Shown piece by piece: positions 51,249-59,350 of a stretch of DNA of 64,000 nt. The position numbers and the translations under genes were made by a program. Numbering within the stretch: the stretch's first letter is position 1; each line of letters starts with the position of its first letter. Source of the stretch: ENR-C20 sp942493145 (lineage in GTDB: Bacteria; Bacillota; Clostridia; Acetivibrionales; DTU013). Location: positions 1-64,000 of the forward strand of contig OW818679.1 in the NCBI GenBank assembly GCA_942493145.1, in the 5' to 3' direction. The notes under the pieces are model-generated. The model saw nothing but the letters and a program-made list of their open reading frames with translations, ran no database searches and had not been told where the DNA came from.

Positions 51249-54245
51249 ATGGCGATAACACCAAAAGAACTCTCCGAAAAAGGCTTTGAAGAATATGTTG
51301 AAGAAAACCTAATAAATAATGGTTACGTACAGGGAAGTCCTTTGGACTATAACAAAGAGTTTGCCATTGATATAAAGCTGCTCTTCGAATTTCTTGAAAC
51401 AACCCAGGGCCATAAGATGAAAAAGCTCAAGGATATATACAAAGAACAGTTTCAGCTCAAACTCTTGTCCCGACTTGACAAGGAGCTCTCTCAGAGAGGT
51501 ATGATTGATGTTCTCCGCCACGGTATCAAGGATTATGGTGTTTATCTTGACCTTGCGTACTTCAAACCAGCTAGTAGCTTGAATAAGGATGCAATTGAGC
51601 TTTATGGCAAAAACCTAATTTCAGTTACCCGACAAGTTCATTACTGCACCAAGAAGGAAAACAGTATTGATATGTTGATTTGTTTGAATGGTCTTCCGAT
51701 AGCCGTTCTGGAGCTTAAAAATGCCTTTACAGGGCAAACGTTTGAAAATGCTATACAGCAATATAGAAAAGACAGAAGCCCCAGCGAAATACTCTTCCAA
51801 TTCAAGAAAAGGGCTATAGTTTTCTTTGCTATGGATACATCCGAAGTATTCATGGCTACAAGGCTTTCAGGACAAAAAACCTACTTTCTACCCTTCAACA
51901 AAGGCAAAGACGGTGGCAAGGGCAATCCTGGCAATGAGGATGATTTAAAAACTTCATACCTGTGGCAGGAAATTCTTAAGAAGGACAGCTTGCTTGACAT
52001 TATTAAGCGGTTCCTATTTATTGAAAAGGACGAAAAAAAGGATTCTGAAGGGAATATGTATATCGAAGAGACTGTTATATTTCCTCGATATCATCAATTG
52101 GACTCAGTTCGTAAAATTGAAAACGCAGTCAAGAAGAACGGTGTCGGTGACAATTACCTGGTTCAGCACAGCGCAGGTTCAGGAAAGACAAACTCAATAT
52201 CCTGGCTGGCTCACAGGTTGTCAAACATTCATGATGAAAGCAATAATGCCATATTCAATTCTGTTGTTGTAATAACAGACAGAAGAGTATTGGACCAGCA
52301 GCTCCAGGATAGTATCTATCAGCTGGAGCATAAGCATGGTGTCGTCGTGAAAATTGATAAAGACTCAAATCAACTGGCAAAAGCCTTAAATGGTGGAACA
52401 AGGATAATAATATCAACACTGCAGAAGTTCCCCTTCATTTTGGAAAAGGTTTCAGAACTGGAAGGGAAAAAGTATGCCGTTATTATTGATGAAGCCCACT
52501 CCTCAAGTGCTGGTGAAAATATGGGGGCCTTAAGAGAAGCATTATCTACATCAAGCTTGGAAGAAGCAGAGAAACAAGATGCCGAGGCAGAACAGAATGA
52601 TTATGACCCTGATGAAGAAGTATTGAAGGTTATAAAAAAGAGAGGCAAACAGCCGAACATAAGCTTCTTCGCCTTTACAGCAACACCCAAGGCGAAAACT
52701 CTCGAAATGTTTGGAACCACTGGTTCAGATGGTCTCCCCCATCCTTTCCATCTTTATTCCATGAGGCAGGCTATTGAAGAAAACTTCATTATTGATGTCC
52801 TGAAAAACTACGTAACATATGATACGTACTTTAAAATTGCAAAAAAAATCGAGGATGACCCTGCATTTGATAAAGCAAAGGCAACAAAGGCCATAACCAG
52901 GTATGTAAGCTTGCATCCTCACAATATATCACAGAAAACAGAGATAATTATCGAACATTTCCGTAAAATCACCTTGCATAAAATCGGTGGTAGGGCCAAA
53001 GCAATGGTTGTTACCAGTTCCCGACTCCATGCAGTTAGATACAAGCATTCATTTGATGCATATATAAAAAAGATGGGATATAACGACCTTAAAACACTTG
53101 TAGCCTTCAGTGGAATAGTTAAAGATGATGGAGTTGATTATACAGAAGGGTTTATCAATGGATTCAAGGAATCGGAGCTGCCAGATAAATTTGATACCGA
53201 ACAATATAAGGTACTCATTGTTGCTGAGAAATATCAAACGGGTTTTGACCAACCGTTGCTCCATACAATGTTTGTCGATAAGAAAATCTCTGGCATAAAG
53301 GCTGTACAGACTCTATCGCGGCTTAACAGGAAGTGCAGCGGAAAGGAAGATACTTTTATCCTTGACTTTGTAAATGACGCAGAAGAGATTCAGGAGGCTT
53401 TCAAGCCCTATTATCAGCAGACAATTGTTGAAGAAATTACTGACCCGAACATATTATATGATTTGGAAAATAAGTCGAATGCATTTGGGGTCTTCCTAAA
53501 GGAAGAAGTTGAGAAGTTTGCATTTACTTTTTATCTGCCAAAGGATAAGAAAAGCCCCAAGGATAAGGTCATTCTGAACCATTATACCAATGTGGCTGTT
53601 GAAAGATTCGAGAAAATGAATGAAATTCAAAAACAAGACTTCGCCAGCATGATTACCAAGTACATAAGGCTTTATTCATTCATATTACAAATCACTCCTT
53701 TTCAGGATGTTGAACTACATAAACTGCATCTTTACCTTACCTACCTGTTACGCAAGCTCCCCAAAGGGCAGACAGGTACTTCAATTAACCTCGATGATGA
53801 TGTAGCACTTGAGTATTATACAGCCAAAATGACATTTAATGGAGATGTTTCATTAAATCCCGATAGCGAAAATCCTCCCCTGACACCAGTTCAATTTGCT
53901 GGCGGTGGTATCAAGGAGAATGAAGCAGAATACCTTTCTTCAATAATTGAACGGCTAAATACAAGGTTTGGAACTGACTTCAATAAGGTTGACCAGTTAT
54001 CAGTTGAACAGATTAAAGAGGATTTCGCCATGGATGCTGTGCTGGTGCAGAAGGCGAAAACCAATTCTATTGATGATTTTCGTTTTGCTTTCCAGAAGTC
54101 CTTTATGGACAAGGCGGTTGACAGGATGGAGCAGAATCAAGCTTTCTTTTCAAGGATTCTGGATGATGAGCCGTTTAGAGGGGCATTGATGGATTTAATG
54201 CTTGTAGAGACGTATGAGAAACTGAATGAAATTAATGTTGTATAG
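51249..54245 (+). CDS. hsdR: Type I restriction endonuclease subunit HsdR
   Basis: 998 residues from the ATG at 51249, nine nt after AAGGAG; a GTG at 51240 is in frame but overlaps that spacing. The N-terminal PD-(D/E)xK nuclease is seen as DMLICLNGLPIAVLELKNAF, the helicase motor has Walker A SAGSGKTNSISW, motif II IIDEAHSS, motif III FTATPK and motif VI QTLSRLNRKC. The subunit translocates DNA with ATP and cuts at a distance when the target is unmethylated. It is intact and 25 bp after hsdS. Confidence 0.95.
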   Translation: MAITPKELSEKGFEEYVEENLINNGYVQGSPLDYNKEFAIDIKLLFEFLETTQGHKMKKLKDIYKEQFQLKLLSRLDKELSQRGMIDVLRHGIKDYGVYLDLAYFKPASSLNKDAIELYGKNLISVTRQVHYCTKKENSIDMLICLNGLPIAVLELKNAFTGQTFENAIQQYRKDRSPSEILFQFKKRAIVFFAMDTSEVFMATRLSGQKTYFLPFNKGKDGGKGNPGNEDDLKTSYLWQEILKKDSLLDIIKRFLFIEKDEKKDSEGNMYIEETVIFPRYHQLDSVRKIENAVKKNGVGDNYLVQHSAGSGKTNSISWLAHRLSNIHDESNNAIFNSVVVITDRRVLDQQLQDSIYQLEHKHGVVVKIDKDSNQLAKALNGGTRIIISTLQKFPFILEKVSELEGKKYAVIIDEAHSSSAGENMGALREALSTSSLEEAEKQDAEAEQNDYDPDEEVLKVIKKRGKQPNISFFAFTATPKAKTLEMFGTTGSDGLPHPFHLYSMRQAIEENFIIDVLKNYVTYDTYFKIAKKIEDDPAFDKAKATKAITRYVSLHPHNISQKTEIIIEHFRKITLHKIGGRAKAMVVTSSRLHAVRYKHSFDAYIKKMGYNDLKTLVAFSGIVKDDGVDYTEGFINGFKESELPDKFDTEQYKVLIVAEKYQTGFDQPLLHTMFVDKKISGIKAVQTLSRLNRKCSGKEDTFILDFVNDAEEIQEAFKPYYQQTIVEEITDPNILYDLENKSNAFGVFLKEEVEKFAFTFYLPKDKKSPKDKVILNHYTNVAVERFEKMNEIQKQDFASMITKYIRLYSFILQITPFQDVELHKLHLYLTYLLRKLPKGQTGTSINLDDDVALEYYTAKMTFNGDVSLNPDSENPPLTPVQFAGGGIKENEAEYLSSIIERLNTRFGTDFNKVDQLSVEQIKEDFAMDAVLVQKAKTNSIDDFRFAFQKSFMDKAVDRMEQNQAFFSRILDDEPFRGALMDLMLVETYEKLNEINVV

Positions 54246-54260
54246 AGGTGGAGGCTAGGT

Positions 54261-55064
54261 ATGCGAAATTCACCATATTCTCAGCTTGAAAGCGTAAATG
54301 GATTTGTTACATATAATATGAAGTCTTGGGATGATTTTTGTAATTTTATTAACAAGCATTTTCTTTCTGATACAAAGCATTATATATGGCGAGGGCAAGA
54401 AAACAATGAATGGTTATTGGAATCTTCATTAGATAGACTGCTGAAAAAATTCACAAGAGCTGCAAGGAGTCAGTTATATTTAAAACATTTATCAAATTTT
54501 AGATACTCAATTAGGGGTAGATGCTCATTTTCCTCAGCTACATTATCGGATGATGATTGCTGGGCTCTTGGTCAACATTATGGTTTGGCGACCCCTCTTC
54601 TGGATTGGACTATATCACCGTTTATAGCTGCCTTCTTTGCTATTAATAATATTCCTAATTCATATCCTAATGCACTAGTTGAAGGGTTAAACGATAAATG
54701 CTTTACAATTTTTGCTTTACATAGAGGTGATGTCGAGAAGAAAAATAAATCGCTCAACGAAGAACAAGCCTTGAAGATAATTGAACCTTTATTTGACTGG
54801 AATCCGCGATTAGTAAGTCAAGGCGGCTTATTTACAAAGATACCAATATCAACAGATGTTGAGTCATGGGTAAAAGGAAATTTTACTGATGAAAATGATT
54901 ATGATGTATTAATAAAATTTAATATCCCATATAAAAATATTGAAAACACAAAAAATATACTAATGCATCTGAATCGAATGAACATAAACCATGCATCTTT
55001 ATTTCCAGACCTCTTCGGTTCGTCATATTATTGCAATATGAAATTGGCAATACCCAAATATTAA
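54261..55064 (+). CDS. FRG-domain protein encoded behind hsdR
   Basis: 267 residues with the FRG signature spread across residues ~25-110: WRGQENNEWLLESSLDR, then LGQHYGLATPLLDWTISP, FIAAFFAI. FRG domains occur widely in defence-associated proteins; their biochemical activity is unknown. The gene starts 15 bp after hsdR with GGAGG, clearly part of the same transcription unit, and its C-terminal (INHASLFPDLFGSSYYC) keeps the family's end. This makes it a candidate fourth component of this type I system. Confidence 0.85.
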   Translation: MRNSPYSQLESVNGFVTYNMKSWDDFCNFINKHFLSDTKHYIWRGQENNEWLLESSLDRLLKKFTRAARSQLYLKHLSNFRYSIRGRCSFSSATLSDDDCWALGQHYGLATPLLDWTISPFIAAFFAINNIPNSYPNALVEGLNDKCFTIFALHRGDVEKKNKSLNEEQALKIIEPLFDWNPRLVSQGGLFTKIPISTDVESWVKGNFTDENDYDVLIKFNIPYKNIENTKNILMHLNRMNINHASLFPDLFGSSYYCNMKLAIPKY

Positions 55065-55751
55065 ATGGTTGGAATTTCGGCACAATCCCATAACTTCTTT
55101 TCTAGTGTTAACAGGTCAAGCATTTTCATTAATAAGCGTCCAGTTGATTTTAAATATGGATGATAAAGATAATATACTAATTAAACTCGATTCATTTCAC
55201 AATTGAATATTTGGTTCAATATACATGGCACGACTACTTGACTAAAGCTAATATCTTTAGACTTATACTCGCATGTAATGAAAGAGATGCAGCAAGATGC
55301 AGCTCAAAAAATCGATAATCTTTTGCTCAAAAATAAAGAAATATAAATAAATTTTGGCAATATATTCCAAAAGACATCATATAAAAATATACTAGAAAAA
55401 ACGCATAATTTCTATTAGCAAGGACTCCGGGTCAATTTCCGAAGTTCTTGCTAATGACGAAAAGAGAAAAATCATAGAATTTTTCGTTGTTATTATTTTA
55501 GCAATTATTCTTTTGGTATACAATATGAGATCAATATTTGGAAGCGCTTAAAATACTGTGTGCAAGTAGTGAGTTTCAACGAAAGACTAGATCAAACACA
55601 CAAAACAAATTATTGATTTGATTCATCCTACTGGAAGAACAATTGGAAGAGGAAAAAGTCCTTCAAGAAATAGAAAAGGCATTGTGGTTAAGTATAATAA
55701 ATTTATAACCTAATGTTAGAAAAATGTTAGAAAAACCGTATGATCTCAATC
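55065..55751. other. Decayed DNA between the FRG gene and tRNA-Ser
   Basis: About 690 bp without an intact gene. Two open stretches lack start codons: one from 55396 to 55551 ends in a membrane helix (IIEFFVVIILAIILLVYN), another from about 55595 to 55709 reads HPTGRTIGRGKSPSRNRKG. Both look like remnants of lost genes at the edge of the accessory region. Confidence 0.5.
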
Positions 55752-55783
55752 AAAAAGGACTTCAGGTCAATGCCTGAAGCCCT
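55752..55783 (-). terminator. Terminator of the tRNA-Ser gene
   Basis: On the minus strand AGGGCTTCAGG pairs with CCTGAAGTCCT across a 6-nt loop and ends in TTTTT. The arm sequence recurs at 31551 and 38269. Confidence 0.82.
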
Positions 55784-55789
55784 TAATTT

Positions 55790-55880
55790 TGGCGGAAAGA
55801 GAGAGATTCGAACTCTCGGAGGCGGTTAAACCTCACACGATTTCCAGTCGTGCGCCTTAAACCAACTCAGCCATCTTTCC
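55790..55880 (-). tRNA. tRNA-Ser (anticodon GGA)
   Basis: 91 nt on the minus strand including an encoded CCA. Acceptor stem GGAAAGA / TCTTTCC, anticodon stem CACGA/TCGTG with loop CTGGAAA, so anticodon GGA reading UCC and UCU. A long variable arm (GAGG...CCTC) typical of class II serine tRNAs is present, and the T-loop is GTTCGAATC. The 3' end points toward the accessory region. Confidence 0.95.
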
Positions 55881-55926
55881 ATAAAATGGCTTTTTCCATG
55901 CAGCCAATGTTCTTAGCCGCTTTAAT

Positions 55927-55955
55927 ATTCTACAATAGAAGGCTTTCATTGTCAA
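55927..55955 (-). promoter_or_regulatory. Promoter of tRNA-Ser
   Basis: On the minus strand TTGACA (55955-55950), exactly 17 bp, TAGAAT (55932-55927), a near-consensus promoter ~47 nt before the tRNA. Confidence 0.75.
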
Positions 55956-56035
55956 TGAGCATAAAATTGTAATATGGTTGCTCTGTAACCTTCAATTTTA
56001 TGCCCGTGATCTTCTATGATTATACCTGCAATCGT

Positions 56036-56350
56036 CTATTTTATATAAGAACAGCAATAGTCCGCTGCCTCTGCGGCTGCAACTTTGAAGCTGCTGTTTG
56101 CAGGGATTTCGAAGGATTGGCCTGCTTCACAGGTTGTCCATTCTTCACTTCCAGGCATCAGAACACTCAGCTTTCCTGCCAGCACTTCCATTATTTCTTT
56201 GTCTGCCGTACCAAATTCATATTCTCCGGGCATGATAATGCCCAACGTTTTTTTGGTGCCATCCTCAAATAAAACAGTTCTGCTGGTAACCTTGCCGTCA
56301 AAATATATATTGGCTTTTTTGACTATAGCCACATTCTCAAACCTATCCAT
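56036..56350 (-). CDS. ppnP: Pyrimidine/purine nucleoside phosphorylase PpnP (UPF0345)
   Basis: 104 residues, the normal PpnP length. The cupin-like sequence is typical: ANIYFDGKVTSRTVLFEDG, LGIIMPGEYEFGTADKEIM, EVLAGKLSVLMPG, and the FEIPANSSFKVAA end. It catalyses reversible phosphorolysis of several nucleosides to the base and ribose-1-phosphate. GGAGG precedes the ATG at 56350. It is a single gene, convergent with none. Confidence 0.93.
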   Translation of the reverse strand: MDRFENVAIVKKANIYFDGKVTSRTVLFEDGTKKTLGIIMPGEYEFGTADKEIMEVLAGKLSVLMPGSEEWTTCEAGQSFEIPANSSFKVAAAEAADYCCSYIK

Positions 56351-56403
56351 TCCAGTTCCTCCATCATATTTATAATTTGAATTATTTAGTTTACTTGAAA
56401 CAT

Positions 56404-56472
56404 GTACTTATTATAAACGAAATCGTGTACTTATTATAGACGAAATCGTGCTCTAATTATAGACGAAATAAT
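56404..56472. repeat. Three 23-bp tandem repeats
   Basis: gtacttattataaacgaaatcgt (56404-56426), the same with one change (56427-56449) and a diverged third copy (56450-56472). The array lies upstream of the response regulator operon and may hold its promoter. Confidence 0.92.
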
Positions 56473-56615
56473 GAATTTCTTCAAAAGGAATCTGCAAAAA
56501 TCTGAAAAATCTGAAATATCGGTACATATTCCGGTGTAACGGGATGCTTGTATCTTTGGCTGTTTCAAAATATAATTGTGGTAATTATAGTCTGCAAATG
56601 ATTGGAAGTGTTGGA

Positions 56616-57302
56616 ATGAATAAAATCCTACTGGTTGAAGATGATTTGAGCCTGATCGAAGGCCTTGAGTTTTCACTAAAAAAGAACGGTTTCAATGTTG
56701 ATATTGCAAGGACTGTGCAGTCAGCACTTGCATTGGTCCGGGATAATGAATACAAGCTGTTGATACTGGATCTTTCATTGCCTGACGGCAGCGGGTTTGA
56801 GATATGCAAGAAGGTAAGGTTGTCATCAGAGGTTCCAATCATATTTCTTACTGCATCAGACGAAGAGGTCAATATTGTAATGGGGCTGGACATGGGTGCA
56901 GACGACTATATTACAAAACCATTCAAGCTTAATGAGCTCATGTCAAGAATAAATGCCCTGCTGCGGAGAGCCAGGTTGTCAGATGCTGTCCAGGCCGAGC
57001 TTGTATCCAACGGGATTACTGTTAAGCTCAATGAAAGCCGCGTACAGAAGGATGGACTTGAGATTGATCTTACAGTCGCAGAATTTCGGCTTCTGTGTCT
57101 ACTGATGCAAAACCCAAATATGGCTCTTGCGAGGGAGATCATACTGGACAGGCTTTGGGATGGTGCCGGTAGCTTCGTGGATGACAATACCCTGTCGGTA
57201 TATGTCAGACGGCTCAGGAGCAAGATCGAGGATGATCCTGAAAACCCGTCGTACCTGGTGACGGCCAGGGGTATCGGATACAAGTGGAACGTTGTAAAGT
57301 GA
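56616..57302 (+). CDS. OmpR/PhoB-family response regulator
   Basis: 228 residues from the ATG at 56616 (GGAAG upstream); earlier in-frame starts lack a ribosome binding site. Receiver domain: acidic pocket D9-D10, phospho-acceptor D52 in LLILDLSLPDG, conserved Lys in YITKPFKL. The C-terminal winged helix (LTVAEFRLLCLLMQNP, SVYVRRLRSKIED, GIGYKW) binds DNA. It is followed 10 bp later by its histidine kinase and then an ABC transporter, so it probably controls that transporter, often in response to peptide antibiotics or wall stress. Confidence 0.95.
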   Translation: MNKILLVEDDLSLIEGLEFSLKKNGFNVDIARTVQSALALVRDNEYKLLILDLSLPDGSGFEICKKVRLSSEVPIIFLTASDEEVNIVMGLDMGADDYITKPFKLNELMSRINALLRRARLSDAVQAELVSNGITVKLNESRVQKDGLEIDLTVAEFRLLCLLMQNPNMALAREIILDRLWDGAGSFVDDNTLSVYVRRLRSKIEDDPENPSYLVTARGIGYKWNVVK

Positions 57303-57312
57303 GGTAATACAT

Positions 57313-58557
57313 ATGAGACTTTTAGCAGATAAAATCATCAAATTGCAGGCGATTGTTATTGTGTCGATCCTTCTGGTTTTCATCCTTTTGGGGCAGCTTG
57401 CAGTTATTCTTGTTACAGATGACTTCAAGCAGACTATGATTGAGCATGATTATGCACTCGCGGGGTATTTTGCCCGTAGTGGTCTCGATATTGATGATAT
57501 CAAATCAGCCCTTACATCTGAAAAAACATATGAAGATTATAAAACGGGACAGGCATTGCTGAATACCGCCGGGTATTCGTCTGCTCTTCAGATCGGATTG
57601 TTGCCTGAGGCAGAGCAGGTCCAACGCAACTACATGGTCATAGCTTTTGTGCTTACCTTAACGCTCGGCATAGTCTTGATTGCAGTGTTATGCTTTTTCA
57701 CTCTTAAGTACAACAGAAGGCTTGAAAATGCAGATGAAAGTATACGCCGGTTCATGGACGGCGATACCATAATCCGCCTGGAGGATTCCGATGAGGGAAA
57801 CCTGTCCCGGCTTTTTGCATCCATGAATGCCATGGCGACCTCACTCACCGCTCATATTGAAAAAGAAAAGCAAAGCAGGCAGTATTTGAAGGATACGATA
57901 TCCGATGTCTCGCACCAGCTGAAAACGCCCTTGGCAGCATTAAAAATGTACAATGATATCATAGGGGATGAAAAGACCGGTAATGAAATAGTTGAAAGCT
58001 TTACATCCAAAAACCATCGTGAGCTTGACAGAATGGAGAATATAATCCAAAGCCTGCTAAGGCTTGCCAAACTTGACGCGGGAACAATCGAAATTGAGAA
58101 GAGCAGGCACGGCCTCAATGAATTTCTGGAGGAATGCGTCAAGAGCTTTCAAACCCGCGCGGAACTTGAAGGCAAGGATATAAGTCTTCTTTGCGAGGGC
58201 GATATAGAATTGGCCTTTGATACGACATGGCTGATGGAGGCGGTAGGCAATGTGGTAAAAAATGCTCTTGACCATACGGAAAATGGGAACAGAATCGAAA
58301 TAACATGCAGCCAAAGCGCGGTGGCGGTTGAAATAACGGTCAAAGACGACGGTTCTGGCATTCATCCGGAGGACATCCATCACATTTTTAAACGGTTTTA
58401 CAGGAGCCGGTTTTCAAAAGACAGACAAGGCGTCGGCATTGGATTATCCCTGTCAAAAGCCATAGTTGAAAAGCATGGCGGGACCATCACCGTACAAAGC
58501 GAACTGGGGAACGGCGCTGCATTTCATATTGTTTTTCCAAAGCTTACTAATCTGTAA
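57313..58557 (+). CDS. Sensor histidine kinase
   Basis: 414 residues. Two membrane helices (~11-35 and ~108-130) enclose a short extracytoplasmic loop of ~70 residues, then a HAMP-like linker, the phospho-acceptor H201 in SDVSHQLKTPLAALK, and the ATPase domain with N box (VVKNALDH), G1 (DDGSGIHPED) and G2 (GVGIGLSLSKAIV). It senses a stress signal and phosphorylates the neighbouring regulator. It lies 10 bp after that gene. Confidence 0.95.
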   Translation: MRLLADKIIKLQAIVIVSILLVFILLGQLAVILVTDDFKQTMIEHDYALAGYFARSGLDIDDIKSALTSEKTYEDYKTGQALLNTAGYSSALQIGLLPEAEQVQRNYMVIAFVLTLTLGIVLIAVLCFFTLKYNRRLENADESIRRFMDGDTIIRLEDSDEGNLSRLFASMNAMATSLTAHIEKEKQSRQYLKDTISDVSHQLKTPLAALKMYNDIIGDEKTGNEIVESFTSKNHRELDRMENIIQSLLRLAKLDAGTIEIEKSRHGLNEFLEECVKSFQTRAELEGKDISLLCEGDIELAFDTTWLMEAVGNVVKNALDHTENGNRIEITCSQSAVAVEITVKDDGSGIHPEDIHHIFKRFYRSRFSKDRQGVGIGLSLSKAIVEKHGGTITVQSELGNGAAFHIVFPKLTNL

Positions 58558-58666
58558 GCTTAAATTCACCGGATAGTAAGTTTGCCATGATATCATCTCA
58601 TTGAGGATGGACGAAAATCATTTCGCAAATTTTCTTCCATTCCTGAATGAAAGCGAGGTATTTGAT

Positions 58667-59350
58667 TTGAATATTTTAACGACACAAAATCTATGCAAAA
58701 CATATGGCAAGGGTGATACGAAGGTGGAGGCATTGAAGGATGTATCCTTTTCCGTAGCCAAAGGAGAATTTATTTCCGTTGTAGGGCCGTCGGGTTCAGG
58801 AAAAAGTACGCTTCTCAATATGATCGGGGCGCTGGATTTCCCGACATCAGGAAAAGTGGCTATTGATGGCAGAGACATTTTCTCAATGAAGGAAGAGGGG
58901 CTTTCCATTTTCCGCAGGCGTAATATAGGGTTTATATTTCAGGCCTACAATCTGGTGCCGGAGCTTAATATAGAAGAGAACATCGTTCTGCCGCTGCTGT
59001 TGGACGGAAAAAAGCCCGATCGCCATTATATTGACGAATTGTTTGGTATCCTGGGGTTGACGGAAAGAAAGCATCACCTGCCGAACCAGCTATCCGGAGG
59101 CCAGCAGCAGCGCGTAGCGATTGGCAGGGCTCTTGCCACCAAGCCGGCAATTATCCTGGCGGATGAGCCGACGGGTAACCTGGACAGCAAAAACAGCAGG
59201 GACGTCATCAATCTTCTTAAGCTTTCTGTAGACAGATACAGCCAGACTCTTATCATGATTACCCACAACCATGATTTCGCCTCCTTCGCGGACAGAGTGC
59301 TGAAAGTCGAGGATGGTGTCGTAACCGAGCTGGGAGGTGTGGCAGGATGA
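58667..59350 (+). CDS. ABC transporter ATP-binding protein (BceA/MacB-like)
   Basis: About 228 residues from the TTG at 58667, 8-10 nt after AGCGAGG; an ATG at 58601 is also in frame but lacks such a site. Walker A GPSGSGKSTLL, Q-loop IFQAYNLVPEL, signature LSGGQQQRVAIGRAL, Walker B ILADEPTGNLD. This class powers mechanotransmission-type ABC systems that export or release antimicrobial peptides or lipids. The stop overlaps the permease start (ATGA), so both are made together. Confidence 0.93.
   Translation: MNILTTQNLCKTYGKGDTKVEALKDVSFSVAKGEFISVVGPSGSGKSTLLNMIGALDFPTSGKVAIDGRDIFSMKEEGLSIFRRRNIGFIFQAYNLVPELNIEENIVLPLLLDGKKPDRHYIDELFGILGLTERKHHLPNQLSGGQQQRVAIGRALATKPAIILADEPTGNLDSKNSRDVINLLKLSVDRYSQTLIMITHNHDFASFADRVLKVEDGVVTELGGVAG

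Noticed and set aside
55396..55709. Two small genes before tRNA-Ser
   Set aside because: Both open stretches lack any start codon with a ribosome binding site; they are treated as remnants.
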